Shown here: positions 42,300 to 53,299 of the stretch, piece by piece | Position numbering within the stretch: the first letter of the stretch is position 1 | Layout of the letters: each line of letters begins with the position of its first letter | Assembly: GCA_948474755.1 (NCBI GenBank) | Contig: CAOLHI010002115.1 | Coordinates: forward strand, 186,001 to 250,000 | DNA length: 64,000 nucleotides | Direction of reading: 5' to 3' | From: Ctenosaura bakeri | Lineage: Eukaryota > Chordata > Lepidosauria > Squamata > Iguanidae | The notes under the pieces: model-generated | Database searches by the model: none | Told to the model about the DNA's origin: nothing | What the model saw: only the letters and a program-made list of their open reading frames with translations | Position numbers and translations under genes: made by a program

Positions 42300-43880
42300 G
42301 CTGTAAGCTAAGGGAAGGTGTCAATTTTTGAAAAGTTAAGAACTTTTTCCTAACACCAGAAACTGTAGTTCTGAAAAGTTTAGTAATTTATCAGTTACTG
42401 TGGTAAAAACTATCCTCTTCAGTAAAAGACACACAGTCGCATGTGATAAACTTATTATTTTCCCACCACAAGAATGAGTCAGCTTTCCTTAAGTTCCCTT
42501 AAGCTTCCCTAAAATTTCTTGTACCACATATAACAGCTCTAACGGTAGCAGGTGACTTTTTGTCTCTGAGCCAATATCTATAGCCTGCAGCTGACTAAAC
42601 AGCCACACTCTACAATCGACAGTTATTTCCGATGACAGTCTTGCCAGAAGCATAAAGGGACACACCTACTAGGCAAGCAATGATCACGTTAATTGGCCTG
42701 CATTAGTGTAAGCAAAGGGACTCAGGGCATCTCTCTACTATCTGCCTAAAATGCATAAAAGATATGTAAATAAATGCATGTGCTTCACAGCTTCAGAATC
42801 TCAGGAGTCTGGGCAGGGAGTGTGGTTTTTAAAAGGTCCTGATATTAAAGAAGTTGATTTTTGTAACATTTATACATTATATCCATATATAAATATTGCT
42901 TTGACATTAGTTCTGCAGTTGCCTAGGACACAGCACAATCCAACAAGAGCTTGTTTTATAGTCCTTGGAATGTTAACTCCGTGTCAAACCGTGCTTTACC
43001 TTTTATGTAGTAACACAGAAATTCTCTTTCTCCAACCACCAGAATCACCCTTTACTAAGAATGTGCCAGAATTTAGCTTCTTCAGTTGCCCTTTAGACCA
43101 TAAGCTTTGTTTGTTCTTGTGGGTGGAGGGACAAAAAGAGGAAAAAAGCTCTTTTCTGCTGACTCTCTCATTCTGCAATTAAACACACCCACCTTCTCTG
43201 CTGGTCACATAGAGAGGCAAAAGTCACTTACATAATGGAAAGGAGACAAACAACAAAAGCTACCACTTTTGAATAAACTCTATCTCCCTTTCCTACTCAG
43301 TGAATTGTAATCAGTAGTAATAGGACCAGCAATACACCTGTCAATGGATATTCTTGACAAGATTTGGTAAAAAGGATTGAAAGGCAATTTGGCAATGGCT
43401 CTATTCCTGACCAGTCAAAGTACATCAAGGAGAAAAAAAAATGCTAATAAGCAATGTACAGGCAATGTGAACACAGCAGCAGCAGCAGCCTGAGCAGAAA
43501 CATCAAAAAGGACAGAAAAGGCAGACATACATGATACAGAAACCATTTTTAACTACACGTAACATTAATTAAAACATATATAGCATCAAATAAGGGAACC
43601 GAAACACTCCTTTCTGAAAACCAAAGCATTTTCTGAATTTGCTGAAATATGATGTTTCTTCATAATTCGCAGCTTGTTTATATGCCAAAATACAGGGAAC
43701 AGAAATATAAATATATTAAGATAACATCAAAACACACCTCACATCTATTGCAGTTTGTATTTTTCACAGATAAAATCATAACACAGAAACCTCCATCAAA
43801 TTCTTTGCACCACCAGAATTTTATGTGATTAAGTACCAAATTTTGTATCCCCAAGGGCAGGTTAAATTCTAAAATCCTTG
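42300..43880. other. Non-coding DNA, no gene recognised
   Basis: A 143-codon open frame at 42,751-43,182 has low-complexity, hydrophobic composition and no recognisable motif or splice context. I treat it as chance. A short (CAG)n at about 43,478-43,490 is present. Confidence 0.4.
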
Positions 43881-43881
43881 T

Positions 43882-44070
43882 TATATTGCACTTATAGCAC
43901 CATATTTCACTGAATCCTGGGATTTGCAGTTTAGGGAAGGACATTTAGAACTGTTAGCTAGAGAGCTCTTTGGCCTCACTAAATTACAGACCCCAGAATT
44001 CCACAGGATGTTGTCATGGCTGTTAAAGTGAATATAGCACTACAACAGCGGAGTGTGGTAAGGGCTTTTC
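43882..44070. mobile_element. Diverged palindromic MITE related to the GGCC family
   Basis: 'TGCACTTATAGCACCATATTTCACTGAATCCTGGGATTTGCAGTTTAGGGAAGG...CCCAGAATTCCACAGGATGTTGTCATGGCTGTTAAAGTGAATATAGCACTACAACAGCGGAGTGTGG' folds on itself, with the same core words as copies 1 and 4. Confidence 0.7.
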
Positions 44071-44544
44071 TGACATTATATGGTAATATGGACCTGGATT
44101 GCTCTAGGTATACTGGAAACAATCTGGGTTAAATACTTGTAAATTCCACTAATTTCCAGTAGAGTTAATTTACAGTTTATTCAACATTAATTAATTAATT
44201 ATCTCAGTTAATGTAGGATTGCAGTTTTACTGATCTATCCTACCAGCAGAGACAGGGTGGGCCAACTGTGGAAGGATTAACTAGTCCCATTACGCCCATA
44301 CCATCTAGGCAGAAGAGGAGGGGACATAGTTCCCTTTTTTGTTTGCTTTTTTGACAATTTCTCCCCAATAAGCACACCAGCTTATGGTTGGGTATACATT
44401 CCCCATCACTCTTACCAGCAGCCCATGGTTTAACAAGGGAGATAACTCTCGCTGTTCCTATAGGGCATGAACCTCAGCCCAACCCAGAGGCCTCTTGCCC
44501 CCCTCCACTAGGGGGTACACCTGGGAACCAGGATACCTCCTGCA

Positions 44545-44695
44545 GGGCTCCAGGTTGACTCAGCCTTTTACTCTACCATAGATTGGTAAAATGAATATCC
44601 AGCTTGTTGGGGGCAATTAGCTAAACACATTGTAAATTGCTTAGGGAGTGCTTAGCATTGATAAGCAGTATAGAAATGTAATTGCTGTTGCTATA
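44545..44695 (+). mobile_element. Sauria-type SINE fragment
   Basis: 'TTGACTCAGCCTTTTACTCTACCATAGATTGGTAAAATGAATATCCAGCTTGTTGGGGGCAATTAG' and 'AAATTGCTTAGGGAGTGCTTAGCATTGATAAGCAGTATAGAAATGTAATTGCTGTTGCTATAG' match the middle and 3' half of a lizard tRNA-derived SINE. The tRNA head is not visible. Confidence 0.7.
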
Positions 44696-45199
44696 GCTCT
44701 GGATCACATGGAACCCAAGTATGCCCTGGTCTAACCATGACATGCTTCCTGCCATTCCCTTTTGCCTCTACCAACATTGGAGAGGTACCAAGAAGAGCAT
44801 CTGAGGTTTCAATGAAAGCGAGGAAGAGTAATCTGAAGCCAAATCTTCCCTTCCAGGGGGTGGGGGCAGGGAGTGATTCTGCCTTGTGGTTGTGGCAATG
44901 TGAACTTTCTTATTGCCTTCAGGGTGCTGCACCAGGAACCATAGTACTGCCACATTAAGCATGTGGCAAAGCTGTACTGAATTCCATAGCCTTTACCCCT
45001 GAGTAGGCGTACATAGGACTGTGCTTCCCAGCAAAATCAACCATACTTTACAAGTGTCTGGCTTAATCTCAACTAGAGTAGACCGACTGAAACAATGGGA
45101 TTTTGTTGCCAACTTACCAAGTTCCCATTTGTTCAGTGGGCTTAATCTACTTTGGGCTGACATTTGGGTTTGACCAGTTGATTTGATCTGCAGCTGGAA

Positions 45200-46860
45200 C
45201 ATATCCTTTTATACATATATTTCCAAGGAAAATTTTACAATTCATAAAATTATTTTGGTTGTCAAATTTATAAACACAGACAGGAGTGTGTACAGAAATG
45301 CATCATATTATATTCCATGTAATACAAAAACATATATACCTATACCTCACATGTATAGAGATATATTATATATAATAGAAAATAAATATATATATGTCTA
45401 TACATTGCATATTGTTTATAATATACACTGTTTTTAAAATTATGTTTGGATTATTTGGAGGGGTGAGAAGAAATGTATAGAAAAAGGCCTGTTTTTCCTA
45501 AAACTGTCACAAGAAGCTGTCTTACACCAGGTTTGACTTTTTGACCATCTAGACTCGCATTGTCTACACTGATTCTCCATGCCTGTCCAAGTTTTTTCCC
45601 CACAAAACTGAGTCTTTGTTTCTTTCAACTGAAAATTCCAAGGACTAAGCACTCAAGGGCTGAGTCCCACTCTTGGGGAAAAGGTGAGATACAAATACAG
45701 TGCTTGATTGACGGATTGAGCTTGAGATCTTTTGTACTCCAAGCCTAGGCTTTATCACTGAGCTTATGGTCCATACCCAATGGCAACTGTTGCCATCAAT
45801 AGAATATATGAGGAGTGGGCTAGGGATGCTATGTTCCTTTTAGTAGCATCAAGAGGCTGAAATGAAAGTGACACAGAGAATGCTACGCATACACAAGATT
45901 ACTACTGATCAGGCAGTAGAACTAAAGATATTTTTTTCTTCCTTAGATAAGTAATTTATAAAAGTGCCAGACACAGCAGGCATTTCTGCCATAAGATTAT
46001 TCAGGGTTCATTCTATGTTATTCTCTTCAATCTGAACTCCCTACTGACATACACAAAATTAGTTAAATACAGAGGGACCGATACCAAAGTAAATATAGGT
46101 TTTCCTGGGATGGGGAAATGATAGAGGAAGAAGTATCCTTCTGTTTTAAAGCCTAATTCTGGTTAAGAAAAAAGGCAAATGGGGGAAGCAGAAGAATGTT
46201 TTCACACAAATCAGACAGTGAAGCTAACTAAAAGCACCAGCTCAGCGAAAACAGAAAATACTATGTTAAGAAATATTAAGAAAGGGACAAAAATATTGAA
46301 ACAACAGACCCAGTAATATAGACCTCTATGTCAATAGATTCAATAAATTCTTTAAAGCATGCAAAAAGTAAAAAAATAAATGAGGAAGGAAATCTACTTC
46401 CATATAATGTATTCCTTTCAATTGTGATGTGAGAAGCTGGGCAAGCCAGGCAATCACAGTTCATTGAATGTTGGGTGGGGGCTATGGGGGAAAAGGAAAG
46501 AAACTAGAAGGTGGCCTTTAAAAAAAGAGTCAGATAGAGTCAATCAGAAACAGAGATAGGGCTAGTTAGAAACAGAGTTGAAAAGGGCTCGTTAGGAAGA
46601 GAGGAATGGAGGAGAGTGTTCAAGAAGGAGTGTTGCTTTGTTTGAAATTGAGGTGTTACTACGTTCTGTGTGTGGAAACAACAAGCTAGTTGTTTATCCG
46701 TTACAATAAATCTTATTTTTTATTATCACATTGAACCCACTGATCAATCCATGGAAGTCATGATGACTACTTTAAAAAAGAGAGAAAGAAAATACATGGT
46801 ATTTAGCCTGAGATGTAAAGAGCAGTTAATGACACACCTAGGGCTTGCACATGTGGGCCT
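45200..46860. other. AT-rich non-coding DNA, nothing recognised
   Basis: Includes an (AT)n-like stretch at 45,345-45,425. No gene or assignable repeat. Confidence 0.45.
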
Positions 46861-46941
46861 ACATGAATTCCATTTTTTTTTTGTTTTTTTTCTATTTGAA
46901 TAAATTACCTTTGAGGCCACATACAGCGCTTGTGAAACTCA

Positions 46942-47121
46942 GGCCATTTCCGCACTATGCTCTTATACCACAATTATTCCACTTTCAACATCCTAAGGAA
47001 TCCTGGGGTTTGCAGTTTAGGGAGGGGCCAGGCAGCCTCTCCCTAAACTGCAAACCCCAGGATTCCACAGGATGTTGGAAGTGGAATAATCGCGCTATAA
47101 GAGTGTAGTGCGGAAATGACC
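46942..47121. mobile_element. GGCCATTTCC-type MITE, copy 7
   Basis: GGCCATTTCCGCACTATGC ... GTGTAGTGCGGAAATGACC, 180 bp, flanked by TCA on both sides (46,939-46,941 and 47,122-47,124). The central 'GGTTTGCAGTTTAGGGAGGG' pairs with 'CCTCTCCCTAAACTGCAAACC'. Confidence 0.92.
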
Positions 47122-47129
47122 TCAGTTTG

Positions 47130-49860
47130 TAGTACAACTGCTACTAAAGAGCCACACACTGAACCCTTCCTTGGGTACCCCTAGGGATCTGAACCACAGT
47201 GACTTGAACCATGCCTTACTAGGTGCTGCAGAATCCAGCATTTAAGTCTCTCTCTCTCTCTATTAAGTGTTGAGAGATTTGCTTGTCAGAAAACAATTAA
47301 CAGAGATCAACTTCCCCATTGTTGCCTTCTTTCTGAAATAGCATGACCAATCACTGATGGAAAACCAAACGGTCAACTAGATACTAGATGCAGTAACAGT
47401 GTTACCCATCACTTACATTCTTCTATTCATAAAGTGCAGATGCAGAAATCACAGAAGAGAGAATTGTTCAAGAATTTCTGGTAAATATATAGCAGTGCTT
47501 CCTGCTGTGTTTCCTGCCTGATAGGAACAGACGGTATTAATATGAACGCTGAGCCTGGGCTTTGATAGTGCGGTTGGTGACCAGGGAGACAGGAAATCTA
47601 GAGGAAAAGGAATTATGGTTGCCTTGTTTGCTTCTGAACTGAAATGCTGATTCGCTCCACCACTTAAGAAGTAGCACAGCAGCTTTCTTTGTACTTCCTG
47701 TGCTTTTTCCCCATGGGTGCTCAGAGTTTCTTCAAAACATTGTCACAAGAACTTGATGTCTGTGTGCACGTATAAGTTTTAGGCATGCAGTAAGTTTGGA
47801 GAGAGTTTGTTTTATTTTTTAAATACATGTGAGCCAAAAGTAAGACAGTCTTCTCTAATCTGGCCTCCTCTAGATATGCTGCATTTAGGGTTGTGAGTTG
47901 CATTATATCTGGAGCAAGCAGACCCTGCTGAAATTCTAGCTTCTATACAACCATTAAAGGGAGAGGAGCCCTGTCCTTATTTTACATGGCAACACTAGCT
48001 GTATGACAACTCCCATCATATCCAGCTAGTGTGGGTCTCTGAGCTGAAGAGAGTAGGGGTTCTAGTACCATCCATCTGTTGGGTATCTCATTGAGAAAGG
48101 CTGACATAAGATGTAAACGATAAAAGAACCAGTTCAAAACAATTACGGGGCAGAGATTGACGTGACCTTGAAGTCACATAATTCCCTCCTCTGATTTCAA
48201 GCCAGCAATACAGAATGTGCTGATGGCAATATCAATACAGAGAAATAAACACTACTAAACCGTGTAACTAGGCATGTCAGTGAAGTGGTGGGCAGATGAA
48301 AGAACTCTTAACCAATGAAACTGCAGGTTTGCTGAATATAATTTAAAGAGAATAAAACAGATTTGAGATGTGCCATTTGACAGTCCTAATATTTGTCTGT
48401 GTGAGTGCAGGACAGAAAAGCATTTTTGAGGGCACTTGTGTCTGATTTTTAAACTGACTGGTGACAATTAATGAAGTACATGCTTTAATGTCATATTTCA
48501 CCTTTATGTGTTTTATGTCTCATCTTCTCTCTGAGGTGCATTTTTAGTGTTCCATCCATCATATTTACCCAATAGTGGGTGCATCAGGCAATGGCCTTCT
48601 CTCCTACATTTTAACTTCTCCTGCCTGTACATATAGAAGCATGTGGGAGAAAGATATCAACATCACAGGTGCAGATTTATTTCACTATTCTGTTCTGCAG
48701 TGAAACTTAAAAAGTAGAAGGAAACCATTTGACCAATTCTTCTAAAAACGTGCTATATGGATACTTTAATTTAAAAGACCCAGCAAATCTCACAAGCTAT
48801 TGGTAGATAAGACCCCCAACTTGTCACTTTCAATGAAGAAGAAAATGGCAGTGGAATGCAGTCTTAGGACTGGATCTAGGGGTCAGTAAATTGGGGCCAC
48901 AGTCTATCATGGGCTGGAGCATATCTTAGGAAAGGTACATTTTCCACAAATCTCTTGTAATCTCTCAGCCAGAAGCAACTTTTCAAATTTCTGAGCTAGA
49001 GAGGTGGGTTGTGAAAGTTAAAGCAAGCCAAAGGAGGAAGTGTCAACAATGGACATGTGCAATGACTTAGGAAGAGTGGTGGGGGAAATTCCATATGATA
49101 ATTAAAGCATATTAAAATGCAGACATATTTTTGGTCTACAGAAAAGCTTTGCAGCATAATAGCACTTATTTTGTACTTCCAGGTTGGACATGGTACCGTG
49201 AGACACTGTTCTTTAATGGTCTTTGATGAGGGACAGGGTGCTGGATGTGCTAAGAAGTCAGTTTGGGACTTTGAAACCAACTGAAACTGCCTCCTGGGTA
49301 GGGGAGATTCAGAGAATTGCCCCCATGGTCCAAATTCCTGATCTGGGTCCCTAAAAGGCTCATGTAAAGAGTCTCTACAAGTGCAAAGGACCAGAGAGGA
49401 CCAGGATACCATCATGCCTCACTGTATCACAGCTGTCACTGTTGCAGATCTAATGCTGCTCAGCCAATCTTCTTAACCTCCAGAACTTTCATTTTGACAA
49501 ACAATGAAGCCCACCAGCTGAAGGGATCAAAATAAGTTTGTCACCAGCACTTTTACGGGTCTTTCCCTTCTTTTAAAGAAGTGGGTCAGGGCTCAGTGTG
49601 TATGAATTGGCTTACAATATAAACTCTAACAACACTGAAGCATATTGGGAAGGCTAAAGATTAACTGAACTGATTACTTCCTATAACTTGCCTACTATTA
49701 AAAGTTTCATCAAAATACAGAGTGTGGCAAAAGAAGGTGATTGTTTACCTTTTTGGATAATCTGTCACCATTATTCCTACAAAAAGAGATGAAAGGTGAA
49801 CTCAAAGTAAACAGAGTTCCAACTTCCAGTGGAGATACTGTTAGGAACCGAATAAAGAGA
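47130..49860. other. Non-coding DNA, no gene recognised
   Basis: Mostly unique-looking sequence with a short (TC)n at 47,248-47,261. A 139-codon minus-strand frame at 48,996-49,415 shows no motif or splice context. Confidence 0.45.
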
Positions 49861-49879
49861 CTGAATGGCACACAGCGTT

Positions 49880-50640
49880 GACATCTAATGGTGGAGGAGT
49901 TAACAGCTGTCAGGATTATGGTGACTAGAAAACAAATACAGACGGCCAGTGTACAAAGAAGAACTTCAGTTGATCAGCCCAGGGAAGGTTATTCAAGTCA
50001 AATGATTTGGGATGAAATTAAAAGAGTGAGCAAGGTATGTAAGAAATGGGAAGAGAATTTAAGCAGAATTTAAAAACATCTTCAAGAACCTCTTTAGATG
50101 AAATCAATAAGGAGATGAAGCAGATAAATAAGAAGACAGGAGCACTGCAGGAGAGAACACAAAAACTGGAACATGTGACAGGGAAGTTAACAATGGACCA
50201 GCAAAGAAAGGGAGTGCAGTGACTCTACTTGACTTCAAAGAAAGAGAGAGATGCCTTAGAATCAGGGACATACCTGAGTTGCAAAATGAAGATATCTATG
50301 CAAGAGTTTCAGATGCTTTGGCTGATTTTTTTTAAAAAATTTATTGGAAATACAGAGATTTTCTTGCTGGAATAGATAAAGTAGTTCAGTGTTCTTATGG
50401 AGCTCTGCACAAAGTGGAAGGAATGACGGTTGACATTTGTTCAAAGGACTAAAAACAGCAATGCTTCCCCCACAGAAAATATAGCTAGAATTATAGATAA
50501 TAAAACCTTTATCTACATCTAGCACAAGTGTAAGACAGAGGGATATCTGACTATGCAGCAGTAGCGAATAGGAAGTTACATGTAACAACATATGCAGTAA
50601 TTCGAAATATGGCCATTTTTTTTAAAGGCTGTAAGTACAA
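49880..50640 (+). pseudogene. L1-type LINE ORF1 remnant
   Basis: Shifting plus frames give a charged coiled-coil-like stretch (about 50,090-50,200: 'DEINKEMKQINKKTGAL...RTQKLEHVTGKL'), then 'KERERCLRIRDIPELQNEDI' (about 50,235-50,295), then 'YARVSDALADF'. A coiled coil followed by 'LRxRxIPE' and 'EDI' is the plan of L1 ORF1p. Several stops and frameshifts show it is dead. ORF2 is absent. Confidence 0.7.
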
Positions 50641-51178
50641 AATCATTGATTCTGAGAGTCTTTTAAATGTTGCAAAGAGTCTTCAGGCAAAACAGCATGG
50701 CTAGCATTCAGTTCCTCTTTTCCCTCTTGCTGTTTTAACATGCAGGACACTATTTTGCAAATCACCCGTGCAGTGCAATGCATGGTCCACTTTAGTCTGG
50801 AACTCACTTTCTGCAGAGGCAATACATGATTTTTTGCTCCTCTGCATATTTTACAAGAAAGTTGGAAGGCAGCAACAATCCATGATATATCACTCCTGCC
50901 TATTTATTTACAGTTGTAAAAAGGGGTTCTCTGAAGGGATAGTATGTGTGATTCATAACTTGACAAAGAGATATATATAATCCCAATTGTTCAATTTTAT
51001 GTGATCACTGAATAAGGCTTACATGAAAGTCAACAAGATAGCTTAAGCAAAATTGGCCTTCTCATATCATATAGAGCATCTGGACCATTAGCAATCAGAC
51101 ATCTGCATCTAAGCCATAGGCTATCATCTGGTTAGATCATGTGTGTTCTACAGTTGTACTTCAAACATACTGTGTTGA

Positions 51179-51697
51179 AGTAGTGCAGATGTCGGGACCT
51201 CCGCGGCCCCAGACGCAGCACCCGAGGAGGAGGACGACCCGGTCTCCTCGCGAGTAGCGGCGGAGGTCTCCTCGCGAGTAGCGGCGGAGGTCTCCTCGCG
51301 AGTAGCGGCGGAGGTCTCCTCGCGAGTAGCGGCGGAGGTCTCCTCGCGAGTAGCGGCGGAGGCCTCCGGCGCCGGGAACAGCTGCCCGGACGCCGTCGAG
51401 GCCACCGCCGCCGCAGAGGAGGCTATGGAGCCACCTGCCGCTACGGGAGGTCGTCCCGAGCCTGCCTGCCCTGACGCCACTGAAGACACCGACGGAGCCG
51501 GCGCTGCGGAAGAGAGTCGCCCGGAGGTCGCTGGGCTGCCGCTCACCCGCGGGCCCGATCCGGAGGAGCCTGACGGCCTCCCTCCCACGTTCTCGCAGCG
51601 GCGGCAGGCCAAGGAGGCTGCCCGTCGCTCCCGCCGGTTGCTGGAGCGTCAGCGGCAGGCTGAGGGCTTGCAGCTGGCTAAGGACGCTCAGCTGTGA
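51179..51697 (+). CDS. GC-rich open frame with 8-residue repeats, partial, unidentified
   Basis: An uninterrupted plus frame of 172 codons from just after a TGA (51,176-51,178) to a TGA at 51,695-51,697. It is open at the N-terminus, with the first ATG at 51,425. Residues about 15-21 are acidic (PEEEDDP), followed by five perfect copies of VSSRVAAE (DNA repeat 51,243-51,362), a long Ala/Pro/Glu/Asp-rich stretch and a basic end 'PTFSQRRQAKEAARRSRRLL' with ERQRQAEG. The frame stays open across the repeats while another plus frame has TAG in each unit. Composition fits a disordered tail of a retroelement polyprotein or a disordered host exon. The similar 'PTFAQRRHQK' end near 27,290 favours a retroelement. 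No catalytic domain seen. Confidence 0.5.
   Translation, partial: SSADVGTSAAPDAAPEEEDDPVSSRVAAEVSSRVAAEVSSRVAAEVSSRVAAEVSSRVAAEASGAGNSCPDAVEATAAAEEAMEPPAATGGRPEPACPDATEDTDGAGAAEESRPEVAGLPLTRGPDPEEPDGLPPTFSQRRQAKEAARRSRRLLERQRQAEGLQLAKDAQL
51243..51362. repeat. Five perfect 24-bp tandem repeats
   Basis: Unit TCTCCTCGCGAGTAGCGGCGGAGG five times without a mismatch, with four CpGs per unit plus junctions. Multiple of three, so it preserves the reading frame. Confidence 0.97.
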
Positions 51698-52150
51698 GCC
51701 CGGCTGAGGGCTCCCAGCTGTGCAGCAGCTTCAGGATTGGCCGGCGCCGGCGCCAGGCTCCTACTTTAGAGCCAGAGGGAGCCAGGTTCAGCACGGAGCA
51801 ACAACCAACGGCTCTCCGTGTGTTGCCCGTCAGAACTGCTGCCTTGTTCCTGCCGTGTTCCTGCTTTGTTCCTGCCTGCCTTGCCCCTGCTGTGGTCCCG
51901 CCTTGCTCCTGCCGAGACTCTGCTCGGAAGCCTAGCCAGCCAGCTTAACCCTTCGTTGCCCGGGTGAGGAAAACCCTTTCTTTTCGTTCCTGTTTACCGC
52001 CTGAAGTAAGGCTTGCTTTAGTTTTGAGGTGACTCTGCTGGCTGAGGCTTCCGGGACGCCAGCCTCGGCCTGAGCCAGACCCAAGCCTGCCCGGCCCCGC
52101 CCAGCCGCCGACAGCAGTCTCCCCCCACCCCGCTTGGGGTTTCCAAGACT
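51698..52150 (+). other. GC-rich segment after the 51-kb open frame
   Basis: It continues the CpG-rich composition with repeated 'TTGTTCCTGC/CTTGCCCCTGC' units (about 51,840-51,920). 'CCCGGGTGAGG' at 51,959-51,969 looks like a splice donor. It could be 3' UTR or LTR of the element carrying the open frame. Composition returns to AT-rich after about 52,150. Confidence 0.4.
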
Positions 52151-52399
52151 CCTCCTACCAGTTCATACAACATCTTTTTCTCTTCCATGCTTTGCACCCT
52201 ACTATTTCTCATTCATGTAGGGAAGGGGAGAGCCATGGCCACAGAGACAATGCTGGTCTTCTAGGAGCATGCATCACACACCTTGAACAAGATGAATATA
52301 CATGTCTTTGGTTGTTCTTTGTGCACTTCCCTCACTTTGCTCACTTTTATTGCCTACATTCTGTCAAGGCTACACCCTGAATAAAAGTTTCAGTCTGGA

Positions 52400-53160
52400 T
52401 ACCAAGTATTAGATTCTGAGAAAGTAACACAATAATAACAATAATGAGATTTTGTATTGTGGCAGTCCTACTTTGGAGCTGGTGCTTGCTTTTGCTTCTA
52501 AAGCTTAGTTATGGCTCTGGATTCTTCAGTGATTACATACAGGAAGAAAGCAGACAAAACACCACATCAATCTAAATGGACAGTGCATGTCAAAAGCATG
52601 GTTTACAGCTGGCGATTGATCATCACTCCCAATCTGTACAGAGGCTTCAGATTTTGTTTTTAGAAGTATTACATAAGGGCTCCTTATGACTAAGAGCAGG
52701 TTAAAAAGTTCCTCCCCTCCAAATGAAAGGAAATCTGTAAAAGGGCCAAATTTAAAGTGCAGAGTTGACTACAAAAAAGTTTAGCTTTCAAAAGCTAGAC
52801 TAATATTAAAAGCTATGAAATTGGCAATAATCACAGAACTCAATCAGAATGTTGCAACTATCCACAAATGTAGGAACAACTAAAATAACAATTAAATTTA
52901 TATTAACATTAAGACATTATAGTGTATATTAAAAAGATATCTCAGAAACATTAACATTATGGATTCAATTCAGAAAAAGATAACCACCTAAAAATCTCAC
53001 TGCACTCCTTTGGAATGAAGTACATAGCTCCGTGCCTGCTGCATTTCTTTGGAAAAATGCAAGTATGAGTTTAGAGAAAGCAGACAATTGGTTAAAGGGA
53101 GGGAAACAGAATGATTTTTTCAGTGGGTTATAAGCTCACCTTTCTCCCTCTTTTGCTGTC
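52400..53160. other. AT-rich non-coding DNA, nothing recognised
   Basis: No gene or assignable repeat. Confidence 0.45.
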
Positions 53161-53163
53161 TTA

Positions 53164-53294
53164 GGCCATTTCTGCACTAGACTGTTATAGGGCTATGATT
53201 CTACTTTCAACATCCCAAAACTGCAAACCCCAGGATTCCATAGGATGTTGAAAGTGGAATAATAGCGCTGTAACAGTCTAGTGCTAAAATGGCC
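53164..53294. mobile_element. GGCCATTTCC-type MITE, copy 8 (centre deleted)
   Basis: GGCCATTTCTGCACTAGACTG ... CAGTCTAGTGCTAAAATGGCC, 131 bp, with a shortened centre like copy 5. Confidence 0.9.
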
Positions 53295-53299
53295 CCAAT

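Noticed and set aside
42751..43182. 143-codon plus-strand frame
   Set aside because: No domain, unusual composition, no splice or promoter context. Expected by chance in 64 kb.
51148..51612. 154-codon minus-strand frame with SAATREET repeats
   Set aside because: Shadow of the plus-strand frame over the same tandem repeat. The plus frame has the better-defined acidic and basic regions, though this choice is not certain.
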